From assembly GCF_963676735.1 (NCBI RefSeq), contig NZ_OY781464.1:2265001-2329000 (forward strand): a stretch of 64,000 nucleotides of DNA. The letters run 5' to 3'. A program made the position numbers and the translations under genes. Numbering within the stretch: position 1 is the first letter of the stretch; the number at the start of each line of letters is the position of its first letter. The stretch comes from an uncultured Draconibacterium sp. (GTDB lineage: Bacteria; Bacteroidota; Bacteroidia; Bacteroidales; Prolixibacteraceae). Shown in pieces: positions 45,031 through 54,265 of the stretch. Under the pieces are notes generated by a model that worked only from the letters and a program-made list of their open reading frames with translations, had not been told where the DNA came from and made no database searches.

Positions 45031-45453
45031 ATGAAGAAGTTTATATTTCCATTGATGTTAGCATTAATTACCTTGCTAAGCTCCTGTAAACAAGGCAATA
45101 ACAATAACTCATCGGCACCACAGGGCCCCGGAAATTTTAACCCGGAAGAAATGGTAAACCGCCAATTAGAGGAGTTAAACAAAATACTTGTATTTATCGA
45201 CGATCAGGAAGAAAAAATGCGCGAGGTACTTTCGGCAGGCATGAAAAACATGATGGATATGCGCGAAGAAATGCGCAATGGTGGTGGCGACCGCGAAAGC
45301 ATGCGTAAAGCAATGATGCAGGCCCGTGAGGAACAAAACGCAAAAGTGAAGAAAATTCTGTCGGATGAGCAGTGGGAGAAATACCAGGCTTTTGAAGCAG
45401 AAAGGCGTTCGCGTCGCGGACAGGGCGGCGGTCCCGGTGTAAGACCACAATAA
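45031..45453 (+). CDS. Spy/CpxP-like (LTXXQ-type) lipoprotein
   Basis: A 140-residue lipoprotein with an SPII signal and lipobox SSC at residue 19. The mature part is all-helical, rich in Met, Glu and Arg (EEKMREVLSAGMKNMMDMRE), with the C-terminal ILSDEQWEKYQAF that matches the LTxxQ-type segment. It ends in a short Arg/Gly tail. Spy/CpxP proteins are periplasmic chaperones induced by envelope stress; a lipid-anchored version is common in Bacteroidota. A shared terminator separates it from sucB. Confidence 0.75.
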   Translation: MKKFIFPLMLALITLLSSCKQGNNNNSSAPQGPGNFNPEEMVNRQLEELNKILVFIDDQEEKMREVLSAGMKNMMDMREEMRNGGGDRESMRKAMMQAREEQNAKVKKILSDEQWEKYQAFEAERRSRRGQGGGPGVRPQ

Positions 45454-45457
45454 GTAT

Positions 45458-45497
45458 AAAAAAATGCCATCTGAATTATTTCAGATGGCATTTTTTT
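45458..45497. terminator. Bidirectional terminator
   Basis: A perfect 17-bp stem (45458-45474 with 45481-45497), core ATGCCATCTGA / TCAGATGGCAT with A- and T-tracts and a six-base loop. It serves the Spy-like gene and the convergent sucB gene. Confidence 0.92.
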
Positions 45498-45504
45498 AGT
45501 TGTT

Positions 45505-46746
45505 TTAAATTCCCAACAAAAGCTCGCCGGCATCTTTTCCGCCGGTAAACATCCGTTCCGGATTTTCAATCAACTCCTTCACTTTAACTAAAAATCCTAC
45601 CGAATCTTTTCCATCAATAATACGGTGGTCGTACGATAAGGCCACATACATCATCGGGCGAATTACCACCTGGCCATTTACAGCCACCGGGCGTTCAACA
45701 ATATTGTGCATACCTAAAATTCCGGACTGTGGCGGATTAATAATCGGCGTTGAAAGCAGCGAACCAAAAACGCCACCATTTGTAATGGTAAATGTTCCGC
45801 CGGTTAATTCTTCAACCGTAATTTTTTTATTCCTGGCTTTTTCGGCCAGTTGTTTGATTTCCAATTCAATTGCCGGAATCGTTTTACTTTCTGCATTGCG
45901 TACAATTGGTACCATCAAACCTTTTGGTGTTGATACAGCAATACCAACATCAACAAACTTCGGCATTACAATTTCATCGCCATCAATTTGCGCATTTACC
46001 ATTGGGTGATAATCCATTGCCGTTGCAACGGCTTTGGTAAAAAACGACATAAAGCCTACTTTAAACCCGTGTGCTTCAACAAATTTATTCTGATATTTTT
46101 TACGCAAATCCATTACGTAACTCATATCAATTTCGTTAAAAGTAGTAAGCATTGCCGTCTCGTTTTTCACCGAAACAAGGCGCGCACTTAACTTCCTTCT
46201 CAGGCTCGACATACGCTGACGTTCTTCGTCGCGTGTGGCTTCTTTTTGCGGTATAGCAGGCGATATAGCTTGCGGTGCATTAACCACGGCCACCACTTCT
46301 TTTTTCCCGAGGCGCTTCAGACCATTTATCACATCATCAACCGATAAGCCATGCTCTTTCATTACCTCTTTGGCCACCGAGGTAACCTTTACCTTGTCGT
46401 GCTCAACCGACGCCGACACCGCCGGTTTCTCTTCAGTTTTTACTGCTGTGCTTTCCGGCTTCGCTTCTTCTTCAGCAGGCGCAGTTTTTGGTGCGGCAGC
46501 AGGGGCCTCAACGCTGGTATCTATGATACACACCACGGCACCCACTTCAACGGCTTCGCCTTCGGCCGCTTTAATTTCAATTTTTCCACCTTCGCTGGCA
46601 ATAATGGTTAGTGTGGCTTTATCCGATTCTACTTCAGCTATTTCCTGGTCTTTGGCAACTACAGCTCCATCTTCAACAAGCCAATTGCCAATTTCAACTT
46701 CGGTTATCGATTCTCCCGGACTGGGAACTTTGATTTCAATAATCAT
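45505..46746 (-). CDS. sucB: Dihydrolipoamide succinyltransferase, E2 of 2-oxoglutarate dehydrogenase
   Basis: Core acyltransferase of the 2-oxoglutarate dehydrogenase complex in the TCA cycle. The 413-residue protein has a lipoyl domain (1-75) with the lipoylated Lys in EVESDKATL (Lys43), and an Ala/Pro/Glu linker. A peripheral-subunit-binding domain follows (about 125-155, SVAKEVMKEHGLSVDDV), then the catalytic domain with SYDHRIIDGKDSVGFL (His374, Asp378). The gene lies 11 bases downstream of sucA and is cotranscribed. E3 is not in the window. Confidence 0.95.
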   Translation of the reverse strand: MIIEIKVPSPGESITEVEIGNWLVEDGAVVAKDQEIAEVESDKATLTIIASEGGKIEIKAAEGEAVEVGAVVCIIDTSVEAPAAAPKTAPAEEEAKPESTAVKTEEKPAVSASVEHDKVKVTSVAKEVMKEHGLSVDDVINGLKRLGKKEVVAVVNAPQAISPAIPQKEATRDEERQRMSSLRRKLSARLVSVKNETAMLTTFNEIDMSYVMDLRKKYQNKFVEAHGFKVGFMSFFTKAVATAMDYHPMVNAQIDGDEIVMPKFVDVGIAVSTPKGLMVPIVRNAESKTIPAIELEIKQLAEKARNKKITVEELTGGTFTITNGGVFGSLLSTPIINPPQSGILGMHNIVERPVAVNGQVVIRPMMYVALSYDHRIIDGKDSVGFLVKVKELIENPERMFTGGKDAGELLLGI

Positions 46747-46757
46747 ACTTTGGTTTT

Positions 46758-49493
46758 TTATGACGCTACAACTTCTTTTTCTTCAAATACTGATTGCAAA
46801 ATCAGGTCGAGGCCCTTTTTGTGTTTATCCATCAGACCAACTGCAGGGCTGGCACTTTCAGGGCGAGCTACTACCCTAAATCCAACACAATCCAGTTTAC
46901 GGTTAATAAATGGCCATGCCCCCATGTTTTCAGGTTCGTCTTGCGCCCAAATTAATTCTTTTGCATTCGAATATTTTTTCTGTATCGCTGCAATCTGTTT
47001 ATTTGGGATCGGATATAACTGTTCCATTCGAACAATGGCTGCATTGTTTATTCCATTTTCGTTTTTGTGTTTTAACAAATCGTAGTACAACCTTCCGGAG
47101 GTAAAAACAATTTTCTCAATCAGTTCCGGCTCTGCCACCGGGTCATCAATAACTTCCTGGAAATATCCTTCAGCAAACTCCTCAATTTTTGAGGTAACCA
47201 TAGGGTGGCGCAATAAACTCTTGGGTGTAAACACCACCAATGGCAGGCGCATTTTCATTTTTACCTGACGACGCAACAAATGGAACATATTAGCCGGCGT
47301 TGTTGGCAATACTATTTGAATATTGTTGTTGGCAGCCAATTCGAGGAAACGTTCGAGGCGAGCCGATGAATGTTCGGGCCCCTGCCCCTCGAAACCATGT
47401 GGCAAAAATAACACCAGGCCATTCATCAGTCCCCATTTCTCGAATGCAGAAGTTAGGTATTGGTCGATAATTACCTGTGCCACATTGTGGAAATCGCCAA
47501 ACTGAGCCTCCCAAATTGTTAAACCATTAGGCTCTGATAATGCATAACCGTATTCAAACCCCATAACCGCATACTCCGATAAGGGAGAATTGTACACCTT
47601 AAACCGGGCCTGATTTTGAGCAATGTGTTTCAACGGAAAGTACTTGTCTTCTGTTCCTTCAATAATAAAGGCGGCATGGCGGTGAGCAAAAGTTCCGCGC
47701 TCGCTGTCTTGCCCACTTAAACGTACCGGGTGCCCCTCGGCAACCAGGGTTCCATAGGCGAGCAATTCGCCCATTGCCCAGTCTAAACGGTTGTCGTGCA
47801 GCATCATTTTCCGGTCGGAAATTATGCGATTTACCTTTTTAAAAAATGGCAGATCGTTAGGCAATGTGTTTATTTTTTCGGCAATGCTAAAAATTGTTTC
47901 TTCACCAACACCTGTTTCAACCGGTTCGTTAAAAATTGCTTTTGACGGCATTTCATAGTTTTCGAAATCTTTCACTAAAAACTTCCGAATCTGCAACTTT
48001 TCAATTTTTTCCGACTCCTTGTACTTTCCTTCCAAAAACTGATCAAATTCCCGAACTTTCTCCCTCGATTCTTCATGCGACTGAATTCCCATTTCGTTGA
48101 GCTTATCGGCATAAATGTCGCGTGGATTTTTATGTCGGGCAATGGCTTTGTATAACATGGGTTGGGTAAAACGCGGTTCGTCTCCTTCGTTATGCCCATA
48201 TTTGCGATAGCACAAAATATCGATAAAAACATCTGATTGAAATTTCTGACGAAACTCCATTGCCAGCTTAATGGTCCAGATTAAAGCCTCCACATCGTCG
48301 CCATTTACATGGAATACGGGCGAGCGCGTTACTTTGGCCACATCGGTACAATACGTACTCGACCGTGCCTCAAGGTATGGCGTTGTAAAGCCTACCTGGT
48401 TGTTTATAACAAGATGAATGGTACCACCGGTTTTATAACCCGGCAGCTGCGCCATTTGAACGGTTTCGTATACCACTCCCTGCGTGGCAATTGCAGCGTC
48501 GCCATGAATTACAATGGCCGCAGCTTTGCTGTAATCGCGCTGGTATTCGTATTCGATTTGCGAACGTACCATTCCCTGTACAATCGGGGCAACCGTTTCA
48601 AGATGCGATGGATTGGGCAATAATTTCAATTTTACTTTTTTGCCAAAATCGGTTACCACCTCATTCTCGTAGCCCAGGTGGTATTTTACATCACCCTGTG
48701 CAATATCATCCTCGTATTCGGTAGCATAAAATTCCTTAAAAATGTTTTGGTAAGGTTTTTCAAGAATATTGGCAAGTACATTTAATCGGCCACGATGTGC
48801 CATTCCCAAAATAAACTCTTCCATTCCCAGTTCGGCACCGCGTTCAATAACCGCATCAAGTGCCGGAATTAGTGCTTCGGCTCCTTCAAGCGAGAAACGT
48901 TTCTGCCCCACAAACTTTTTATGGATAAAGTTCTCGAATCCAACCGCAAGTTTCAGGTGGTAATAAAAATGCTTGCGTTTTTCATCAGAGTAGGGTTCCG
49001 AATTTTTTGTGCTTTCCATTCGCTCGCGCAGCCATTGCACCACTTCAGGTTTACGCATGTACACATACTCAACACCAACCGATCGGCAATAGGTATCTTC
49101 TAAATGAGCAACAATATCTTTTAATTTTGCAGGTCCGATGCCAATTTCATTACCTGCCTGAAAAGTCTTCTCCAGATCTGCTTTTTCTAATCCAAAGTTC
49201 TCAATATCAAGTGTGGGCGTATAAGTACGCCGTGCCCTAACAGGGTTTGTACGCGTAAATAAATGTCCGCGCTGACGATAACCGTGAATAAGATTTAAAA
49301 TGGCAAATTCCTTATCAATATTGTCTAATTTTACCCCTGTTGGTTTTTCGGGGTAATGTTTTCGGGCCAGTTCAAAACCCGAGAAAAACTGTTGCCAGCT
49401 CTTGTCTACCGATTCAGGATCATGAAGATAAGACTGGTAAAGGTTTTCGATCGCCTCGAGTTCCTGGTTTCCCACAGACGAAAATTTATCCAT
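46758..49493 (-). CDS. sucA: 2-oxoglutarate dehydrogenase E1 component
   Basis: Thiamine-diphosphate decarboxylase that starts the 2-oxoglutarate dehydrogenase reaction. The 911-residue protein has the family start LYQSYLHDPESVDKSWQQFF and the signatures GMAHRGRLNVLANI, HGDAAIATQGVVYETVQMA, INNQVGFTT, QDSERGTFAHRHA and WEAQFGDFHNVAQ, and ends in the TPP-enzyme C-terminal domain with WAQDEPENMGAW. It is the first gene of the sucA-sucB operon. A -7-like box lies about 86 bases upstream. Confidence 0.97.
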   Translation of the reverse strand: MDKFSSVGNQELEAIENLYQSYLHDPESVDKSWQQFFSGFELARKHYPEKPTGVKLDNIDKEFAILNLIHGYRQRGHLFTRTNPVRARRTYTPTLDIENFGLEKADLEKTFQAGNEIGIGPAKLKDIVAHLEDTYCRSVGVEYVYMRKPEVVQWLRERMESTKNSEPYSDEKRKHFYYHLKLAVGFENFIHKKFVGQKRFSLEGAEALIPALDAVIERGAELGMEEFILGMAHRGRLNVLANILEKPYQNIFKEFYATEYEDDIAQGDVKYHLGYENEVVTDFGKKVKLKLLPNPSHLETVAPIVQGMVRSQIEYEYQRDYSKAAAIVIHGDAAIATQGVVYETVQMAQLPGYKTGGTIHLVINNQVGFTTPYLEARSSTYCTDVAKVTRSPVFHVNGDDVEALIWTIKLAMEFRQKFQSDVFIDILCYRKYGHNEGDEPRFTQPMLYKAIARHKNPRDIYADKLNEMGIQSHEESREKVREFDQFLEGKYKESEKIEKLQIRKFLVKDFENYEMPSKAIFNEPVETGVGEETIFSIAEKINTLPNDLPFFKKVNRIISDRKMMLHDNRLDWAMGELLAYGTLVAEGHPVRLSGQDSERGTFAHRHAAFIIEGTEDKYFPLKHIAQNQARFKVYNSPLSEYAVMGFEYGYALSEPNGLTIWEAQFGDFHNVAQVIIDQYLTSAFEKWGLMNGLVLFLPHGFEGQGPEHSSARLERFLELAANNNIQIVLPTTPANMFHLLRRQVKMKMRLPLVVFTPKSLLRHPMVTSKIEEFAEGYFQEVIDDPVAEPELIEKIVFTSGRLYYDLLKHKNENGINNAAIVRMEQLYPIPNKQIAAIQKKYSNAKELIWAQDEPENMGAWPFINRKLDCVGFRVVARPESASPAVGLMDKHKKGLDLILQSVFEEKEVVAS

Positions 49494-49578
49494 AGTTGAT
49501 TTTTAATTAACTTTTATATGATACAGAAGAAACAATGCATTATTTTTATTGTTTAGCAGTATCACTATTTTTTACAAC

Positions 49579-49586
49579 CAAATTTA
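49579..49586 (-). promoter_or_regulatory. Candidate sucA -7 box
   Basis: Reads TAAATTTG on the minus strand, fitting TAnnTTTG, with a leader of about 80 bases to the sucA start. No good -33 element is visible. Confidence 0.35.
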
Positions 49587-49627
49587 GTCTTTCCTAACGA
49601 TTTTTAACCATCACTAAAGGATTTGAT

Positions 49628-49657
49628 TTTGAGAAATAGTTGGATTGGCTATTTTTG
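49628..49657 (+). promoter_or_regulatory. Bacteroidota-type promoter of the DUF4293 gene
   Basis: TTTG (49628-49631), an 18-base spacer and TATTTTTG (49650-49657) match the -33/-7 consensus TTTG-N19-TAnnTTTG closely. The start codon is 17 bases after the -7 box, so the leader is very short. This is the best promoter match I see in the window. Confidence 0.55.
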
Positions 49658-49673
49658 CTGAAAATTTAAAACA

Positions 49674-50117
49674 ATGATTCAACGAATACAGACTTTGTTT
49701 ATTCTGGTTGCCGGTATGCTTATCGGCTCGCTATATGTTCAAAAATTTGCCGACATTATCGTTAACGACGAACTGCATATTTTTAATGCATTTGGCATTT
49801 TTAAAGACGAAGAATTGCTTCACAGCGGTTTACCTCTAATGATTCTGATTGGAATTATTGCAGTACTTCACCTGGTGGCTCTGTTCTTATTCAAAAAGCG
49901 TATCCTTCAAATTCGAATTATAGGATTCAGCATGCTGCTAATGTTAGGGCTTTCCGGTCTGTTTTTTTACTTTACTTATGCCAGTTTTGAAGAAGCAAAA
50001 GTTGCTTTTAAAGTTGCAGTTGCACTGCCTGTTGTTGCCATAATTTTAGACTGGCTTGCCATTCGCGCCATTGGTAAAGATGAAGCCTTGGTGCGCAGCC
50101 TGGATCGAATAAGATAA
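49674..50117 (+). CDS. DUF4293-family membrane protein
   Basis: A 147-residue inner-membrane protein with four hydrophobic segments. It has the DUF4293 start MIQRIQTLFILVAG and the end KDEALVRSLDRIR, which are diagnostic for this Bacteroidota-wide family. Function unknown. It has a good promoter directly upstream. The nucleotidyltransferase gene follows by 69 bases. Confidence 0.88.
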   Translation: MIQRIQTLFILVAGMLIGSLYVQKFADIIVNDELHIFNAFGIFKDEELLHSGLPLMILIGIIAVLHLVALFLFKKRILQIRIIGFSMLLMLGLSGLFFYFTYASFEEAKVAFKVAVALPVVAIILDWLAIRAIGKDEALVRSLDRIR

Positions 50118-50186
50118 TTTCTATTACACACTGAGCTGGTGACTTCAGACTACCAGCTTAGTATTTTCAATACAAAATCAGTTGAA

Positions 50187-50906
50187 ATGCAAGCAATGAT
50201 TTTCGCCGCCGGGTTGGGAACACGTTTACAGCAAGAAACGGCTGAAAAACCAAAAGCTCTGGTTAATATTGGTGGAAAAACGTTGTTGCAAAGGGCTATT
50301 GAAAAACTGCAATACGAGGGAGCGAGCAAAATTGTTGTAAATGTTCACCATTTTGCCCCGCAGGTAATCGCTTTTATTGAAAGTAAAGACTGGGGGATTC
50401 CGGTATTAATTTCAGACGAAAGCGAAAAACTACTGGAAACCGGCGGCGGATTAAAAAAGGCAGCGCCATTGTTTTCAAAAAATCAGCCCATATTAATTTA
50501 TAACGTTGACATACTAAGCAACCTTGATTTAAATATTCTGAAGGCAGAGCATCAAGTATCTGGGGCATTGGCAACGTTGGTTGTTCGAAAACGCGAAACA
50601 CAACGGTATTTCAAATTCGACAAGCAAAAAAACCTGGTAGGCTGGATTAATAAAAAAACCGGCGAAAGCAAGATATCAAGGTCTGAACATTTTAACGAAG
50701 CAACAGAAATGGCTTTCAGCGGCATACATATTGTTGAGCCTGAAATTTTTGATATGATGCCGGCCACTAATCGTTTTTCTATCGTTCAGGTGTACCTTGA
50801 AGCAGCAAAAACGCATCAAATAAAAGGTTTTTTTGACAAGTCGGCAATGTGGATGGATGTGGGCAAGCCGGCACAATTAGAGGAAGCGAGAAAATTATTC
50901 AGTTAA
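50187..50906 (+). CDS. Sugar-1-phosphate nucleotidyltransferase (MurU/RmlA-like)
   Basis: A 239-residue NTP transferase with the nucleotide-binding start MIFAAGLGTRLQQETAEKPK, the conserved Lys in KPKALVNIGG, and the metal Asp in ILIYNVDILS. I choose the ATG at 50187, since an upstream in-frame GTG at 50139 would add 16 poorly conserved residues. The size and motifs resemble MurNAc-1-P uridylyltransferase (MurU) of cell-wall recycling, but other sugar-1-phosphates are possible because no kinase partner adjoins it. Confidence 0.85.
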   Translation: MQAMIFAAGLGTRLQQETAEKPKALVNIGGKTLLQRAIEKLQYEGASKIVVNVHHFAPQVIAFIESKDWGIPVLISDESEKLLETGGGLKKAAPLFSKNQPILIYNVDILSNLDLNILKAEHQVSGALATLVVRKRETQRYFKFDKQKNLVGWINKKTGESKISRSEHFNEATEMAFSGIHIVEPEIFDMMPATNRFSIVQVYLEAAKTHQIKGFFDKSAMWMDVGKPAQLEEARKLFS

Positions 50907-50959
50907 AGTAATAATATCTGCAGCTACCCAAATAAAACCATGACAAAACACTCACCTAA

Positions 50960-51838
50960 TCACCTCAACAACTTATAGTTACGATATTCAAACAAACGCA
51001 CACCAAAAAGTTTTTCGAACCGATAGAGTAAACGGTATTTTAATTTCATGTTTATTTTGGTGATATCGATATCGAGCTGCCAGTTTAAACGTTGAATACG
51101 CTTATGCATTACCAGTGGATGCGTACCTTCAAATTTGGCCAGGGCATCGTATTCAGCATGGTAATTAAATTCATCTGCAGTTGCTTTTTCTTGCGCTTCA
51201 TCCTCTGAGATGTCATCGTAAAAGGCTTTTACTGCATTTATTTTTTCCTGCATAAACTGGGGGTGGCGTACCCAACCATAGTGATAAATTTCTGCTTCTG
51301 CCGGTACAACTGTTAATTTCTGTCCGTTTTTGCGAAAGCCCTGGGCATCTTTATACGAGCGAATAGCTTTGTTATTGCGAATAATCCTGATTTCATTTCG
51401 GTACCAGTGCCTGCAATCGCCCACGTAATCGTAGGTGCCGTAAAAATGTTGATAACCAAACAAGCAACCGTCAACCGCTTCATTTTTAAGATTGGCCTCC
51501 ATCGCCTTTTTTACCCCCGACAAGTATTTTTCGTGCAGCACCTCATCGCCCTGAATGTAAAAACACCAGTCGTAAAAGCTGGGGATAGCATCAAAAGCCT
51601 TGTTGGTTTCGTCGGCATAGATAAAGCCTCCCTTTTGCAGTTGTTCGTTCCAAACCGTATCAACAATCGTAATTTTATCGGGCGCTATTTCTTCAATAAT
51701 TTTTCGGGTATGATCATCCGAGTTACCAACGGCAACAACAAAATGATCGCAAATGGGTAAAACTGACGTAATTGCTTCAACAATTGGGAAGTCGAATTTC
51801 TCGGCATTTCTGATAAAGGTAAAACCACAAACTTTCAT
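50960..51838 (-). CDS. GT2-like glycosyltransferase
   Basis: A 292-residue protein with a GT-A fold start (CGFTFIRNAEKFDFP), an acidic DxD-like stretch in WCFYIQGDEVLHEKYL, and a helical C-terminus rich in basic residues. It is probably cytoplasmic or membrane-associated and adds sugars to an envelope glycan. It starts inside the end of the preceding membrane-protein gene (ATGA, four bases), so the two are coupled. Acceptor and donor are unknown. Confidence 0.8.
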   Translation of the reverse strand: MKVCGFTFIRNAEKFDFPIVEAITSVLPICDHFVVAVGNSDDHTRKIIEEIAPDKITIVDTVWNEQLQKGGFIYADETNKAFDAIPSFYDWCFYIQGDEVLHEKYLSGVKKAMEANLKNEAVDGCLFGYQHFYGTYDYVGDCRHWYRNEIRIIRNNKAIRSYKDAQGFRKNGQKLTVVPAEAEIYHYGWVRHPQFMQEKINAVKAFYDDISEDEAQEKATADEFNYHAEYDALAKFEGTHPLVMHKRIQRLNWQLDIDITKINMKLKYRLLYRFEKLFGVRLFEYRNYKLLR

Positions 51839-52440
51839 GCTTTACTTTTTTCGATATAAAAATACAGCAGCAGTTCAATGGCTGAAATCAGCATTAGTGT
51901 ATTTCCCATTAATTCAAGGCCTTCTTCGGTTGCAGCTTTGGCCAGGCGGTAACTTTCGTCGTGATATAAGAGGCGCCAAAACTTCGAGCGCCCCATCAGG
52001 CGACTAAAAACAAGGGTAACCGTAAAGCCGGCTAAAAACCAGTGGGCCGGTGGCAAGGAAAAAAAAGCAATGCTTGATTGTTTTATTTTTTTGAAGTCAC
52101 GGATGACTAACCAAACCAAAAAAGCAAAAACGACCAACACGGGGTAAATCCAGTTTTCCAGCAGAAAATTAAATTCGCGAATAAAAGCCATCAGAAAAAA
52201 CAAAGCAATAAAGTTAGCTACCGTTCGTATTTGCTTCCATTTAAACGCCATAAACAGGTAAAAAACAAACAGCACAAATAAAATTAGCTCCTGCCCTATT
52301 TCGGTAAGGGTAATTTCGCCAAAATAACCATCTTCCATCGGGTGTGCCGCATCAAAAAAAATGGCTTCGGCAATACCAAACATAATCAAGGCGTAAATAA
52401 TAACACGTAGTATTACAAACAGTGGCGAGTAGATTTTCAT
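51835..52440 (-). CDS. Six-segment membrane protein of unknown function
   Basis: A 201-residue protein with about six hydrophobic segments (for example LVFVLRV-type at the start, ELILFVLFVFYLFMAF, NFIALFFLMAFIREF and TLMLISAIELLLYFYI) and short charged loops. I do not recognise a family. It is translationally coupled to the GT2-like gene, so a role in the same envelope pathway is likely but unproven. Confidence 0.75.
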   Translation of the reverse strand: MKIYSPLFVILRVIIYALIMFGIAEAIFFDAAHPMEDGYFGEITLTEIGQELILFVLFVFYLFMAFKWKQIRTVANFIALFFLMAFIREFNFLLENWIYPVLVVFAFLVWLVIRDFKKIKQSSIAFFSLPPAHWFLAGFTVTLVFSRLMGRSKFWRLLYHDESYRLAKAATEEGLELMGNTLMLISAIELLLYFYIEKSKA

Positions 52441-52472
52441 CCCGTAATCGTTTTTTAATGGATGGCGCTAAT

Positions 52473-53309
52473 TTAAGATAATAATACCTGTACTGAAAAT
52501 GCAAAGGCATCATTTTCGTTGCTGGGCACTACCGGGTATTTCCCTTTTATTTCGTTGGGCGAGTTTTCTGTTAAAAACGAATGCATAGTATATTCCAGTA
52601 AATCAAAATCGTTATAATCGTTACCCAGTCCCATGGTTTCGTTTTTTGATATACCCAGCTGTTTACAAATTTTATTTACACCGTTACCTTTTGATACCGA
52701 ATGATGAAAAACTTCAATCCAAATAAAACCGGGTGTAATTGGCGACGAAGCCCTAATTACCCTAATTTCAGGACACAAGGCCTCAATTTCCGATTTCATA
52801 AAAGCAAACCGTTCCTCGTTTTGCCTTATGATGATTAAAAACTGGCATAATTCGCCCTGAGGGAAAGCAGTTTTCTGCAGTGGTTCTGCATGTGCTGCAT
52901 TAAATTTAAAGTAACGCTCAAACTCTTCGCAATCATTTGCACCTCGGTAATAATAGTGTTTATGATTTTCGGGTACCGGGTAAAAAGCATGAAAATTTAT
53001 ATCGTTGGATGTAAAATAATGAAGCAGCTTTTGGGCCGACGTCTTTTTTATGTTCTGGCTGGCCATGTGTGTTTTTTCTTTCCAGTTGTAAACACCGGCT
53101 CCCGACGAAAAAACCACGTAATCAAAAGGTAAATCGGGATATAATACCTCCTTAACTTTCATTAAATTACGACCTGTTGCTGCAACCCGCACTATTTTTT
53201 TTTCACCTAAACGGTGTAAGGCATCAATATTGGACTGGCTAATGGTGCGGTCGTTTTTTAAAAATGTTCCGTCTAAATCGGTTGCTACTAATCGTATATT
53301 CTTCATCAC
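52473..53309 (-). CDS. Cof-type HAD-IIB phosphatase
   Basis: A 278-residue cytoplasmic HAD hydrolase with motif I VATDLDGTFLKN, motif II in RVAATGRNL, and motif III/IV in GLGNDYNDFDLLEY, plus a large C2 cap. Family members hydrolyse sugar phosphates or flavin/PLP phosphates; the substrate is not predictable. It is divergent from dapB. Confidence 0.9.
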   Translation of the reverse strand: MMKNIRLVATDLDGTFLKNDRTISQSNIDALHRLGEKKIVRVAATGRNLMKVKEVLYPDLPFDYVVFSSGAGVYNWKEKTHMASQNIKKTSAQKLLHYFTSNDINFHAFYPVPENHKHYYYRGANDCEEFERYFKFNAAHAEPLQKTAFPQGELCQFLIIIRQNEERFAFMKSEIEALCPEIRVIRASSPITPGFIWIEVFHHSVSKGNGVNKICKQLGISKNETMGLGNDYNDFDLLEYTMHSFLTENSPNEIKGKYPVVPSNENDAFAFSVQVLLS

Positions 53310-53537
53310 TTCTGTTCCTTTACGAAGCTAAAATTAGATAAAATAAACATCACAGCATATTTGCAACTTCAAATTTACATTAATCATGTTTAACCTTAAG
53401 TTGACAGAGTTCATCGAAATTATTATATGTTTAAAACTACTATGGCTACATTTGAGTATTGTTTTATATTTGTGCCTTGTTTTAAGAATCTGAGGTCGTG
53501 AGCAAAATACTTACGCCCCACAAAAGGAAGATACAAA

Positions 53538-54254
53538 ATGAAGATAGCACTAATTGGCTATGGGAGAATGGGCAGGGAAATTGAAAAAATTGCCTTGTCG
53601 CGCGGACACGAGATAGGTTTAACAATCGACCTCGACAACCAGAATGATTTAACTGCAGAAAATCTAAAAAAATGCGACGTTGCCATTGAATTTACCATTC
53701 CGGCATCGGCCGTTAATAACTACAAATTATGCTTTGAGGCCGGTATTCCGGTGGTTAGCGGAACAACCGGCTGGCTCGATAAAAAAGAGGAAGTATACCA
53801 GGCCTGTGCCGCAAACGAGGGAACTTTTTTTTACGGAAGTAATTTTTCGGTTGGGGTAAACCTGTTTTTCGAATTAAACAAAAAGCTGGCAGAACTGATG
53901 GCGCCCCGTGCCGAATACGCAGTGGAGATGACTGAAGTGCACCATACTAAAAAACTTGATGCGCCAAGCGGCACTGCCATTAGCCTTGCCGAAGACATTA
54001 TTGAGAACCTGCCAAAGACAAACAATTGGGTAAACGACCAAACTCCTGCTGACACAGAAATGAATATAAAATCGGAACGCGTAGGACAAGTACCGGGAAT
54101 ACATACGGTTAAATACGAATCGGATATTGATTTTATTGAAATTACCCACAGTGCAAAAAGCCGAACAGGTTTTGCATCAGGAGCTGTACTTGCGGCAGAA
54201 TATTGCCTAGAAAACAAAGGCATTTTAACAATGAAAGACTTATTAAAATTATAA
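53538..54254 (+). CDS. dapB: 4-hydroxy-tetrahydrodipicolinate reductase
   Basis: Reduces the dihydrodipicolinate precursor in lysine and meso-diaminopimelate synthesis. The 238-residue protein has the nucleotide site LIGYGRMGREIE, SGTTGW, the catalytic ETHHxxK-type motif in EVHHTKKLDAPSGTA, and GQVPGIH. This is the short form usual in Bacteroidota. It is followed 11 bases later by lepB. A hairpin-prone leader CGTGAG/CTTACG lies about 25 bases upstream. Confidence 0.95.
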   Translation: MKIALIGYGRMGREIEKIALSRGHEIGLTIDLDNQNDLTAENLKKCDVAIEFTIPASAVNNYKLCFEAGIPVVSGTTGWLDKKEEVYQACAANEGTFFYGSNFSVGVNLFFELNKKLAELMAPRAEYAVEMTEVHHTKKLDAPSGTAISLAEDIIENLPKTNNWVNDQTPADTEMNIKSERVGQVPGIHTVKYESDIDFIEITHSAKSRTGFASGAVLAAEYCLENKGILTMKDLLKL

Positions 54255-54265
54255 AATACAAATTA

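Noticed and set aside
53451..53472. TTTG and TATATTTG upstream of dapB as a promoter
   Set aside because: The spacer is only 10 bases, far from the expected 19.
53488..53537. Possible riboswitch in the dapB leader
   Set aside because: Only a weak CGTGAG/CTTACG pairing is visible and nothing resembles the lysine riboswitch core.
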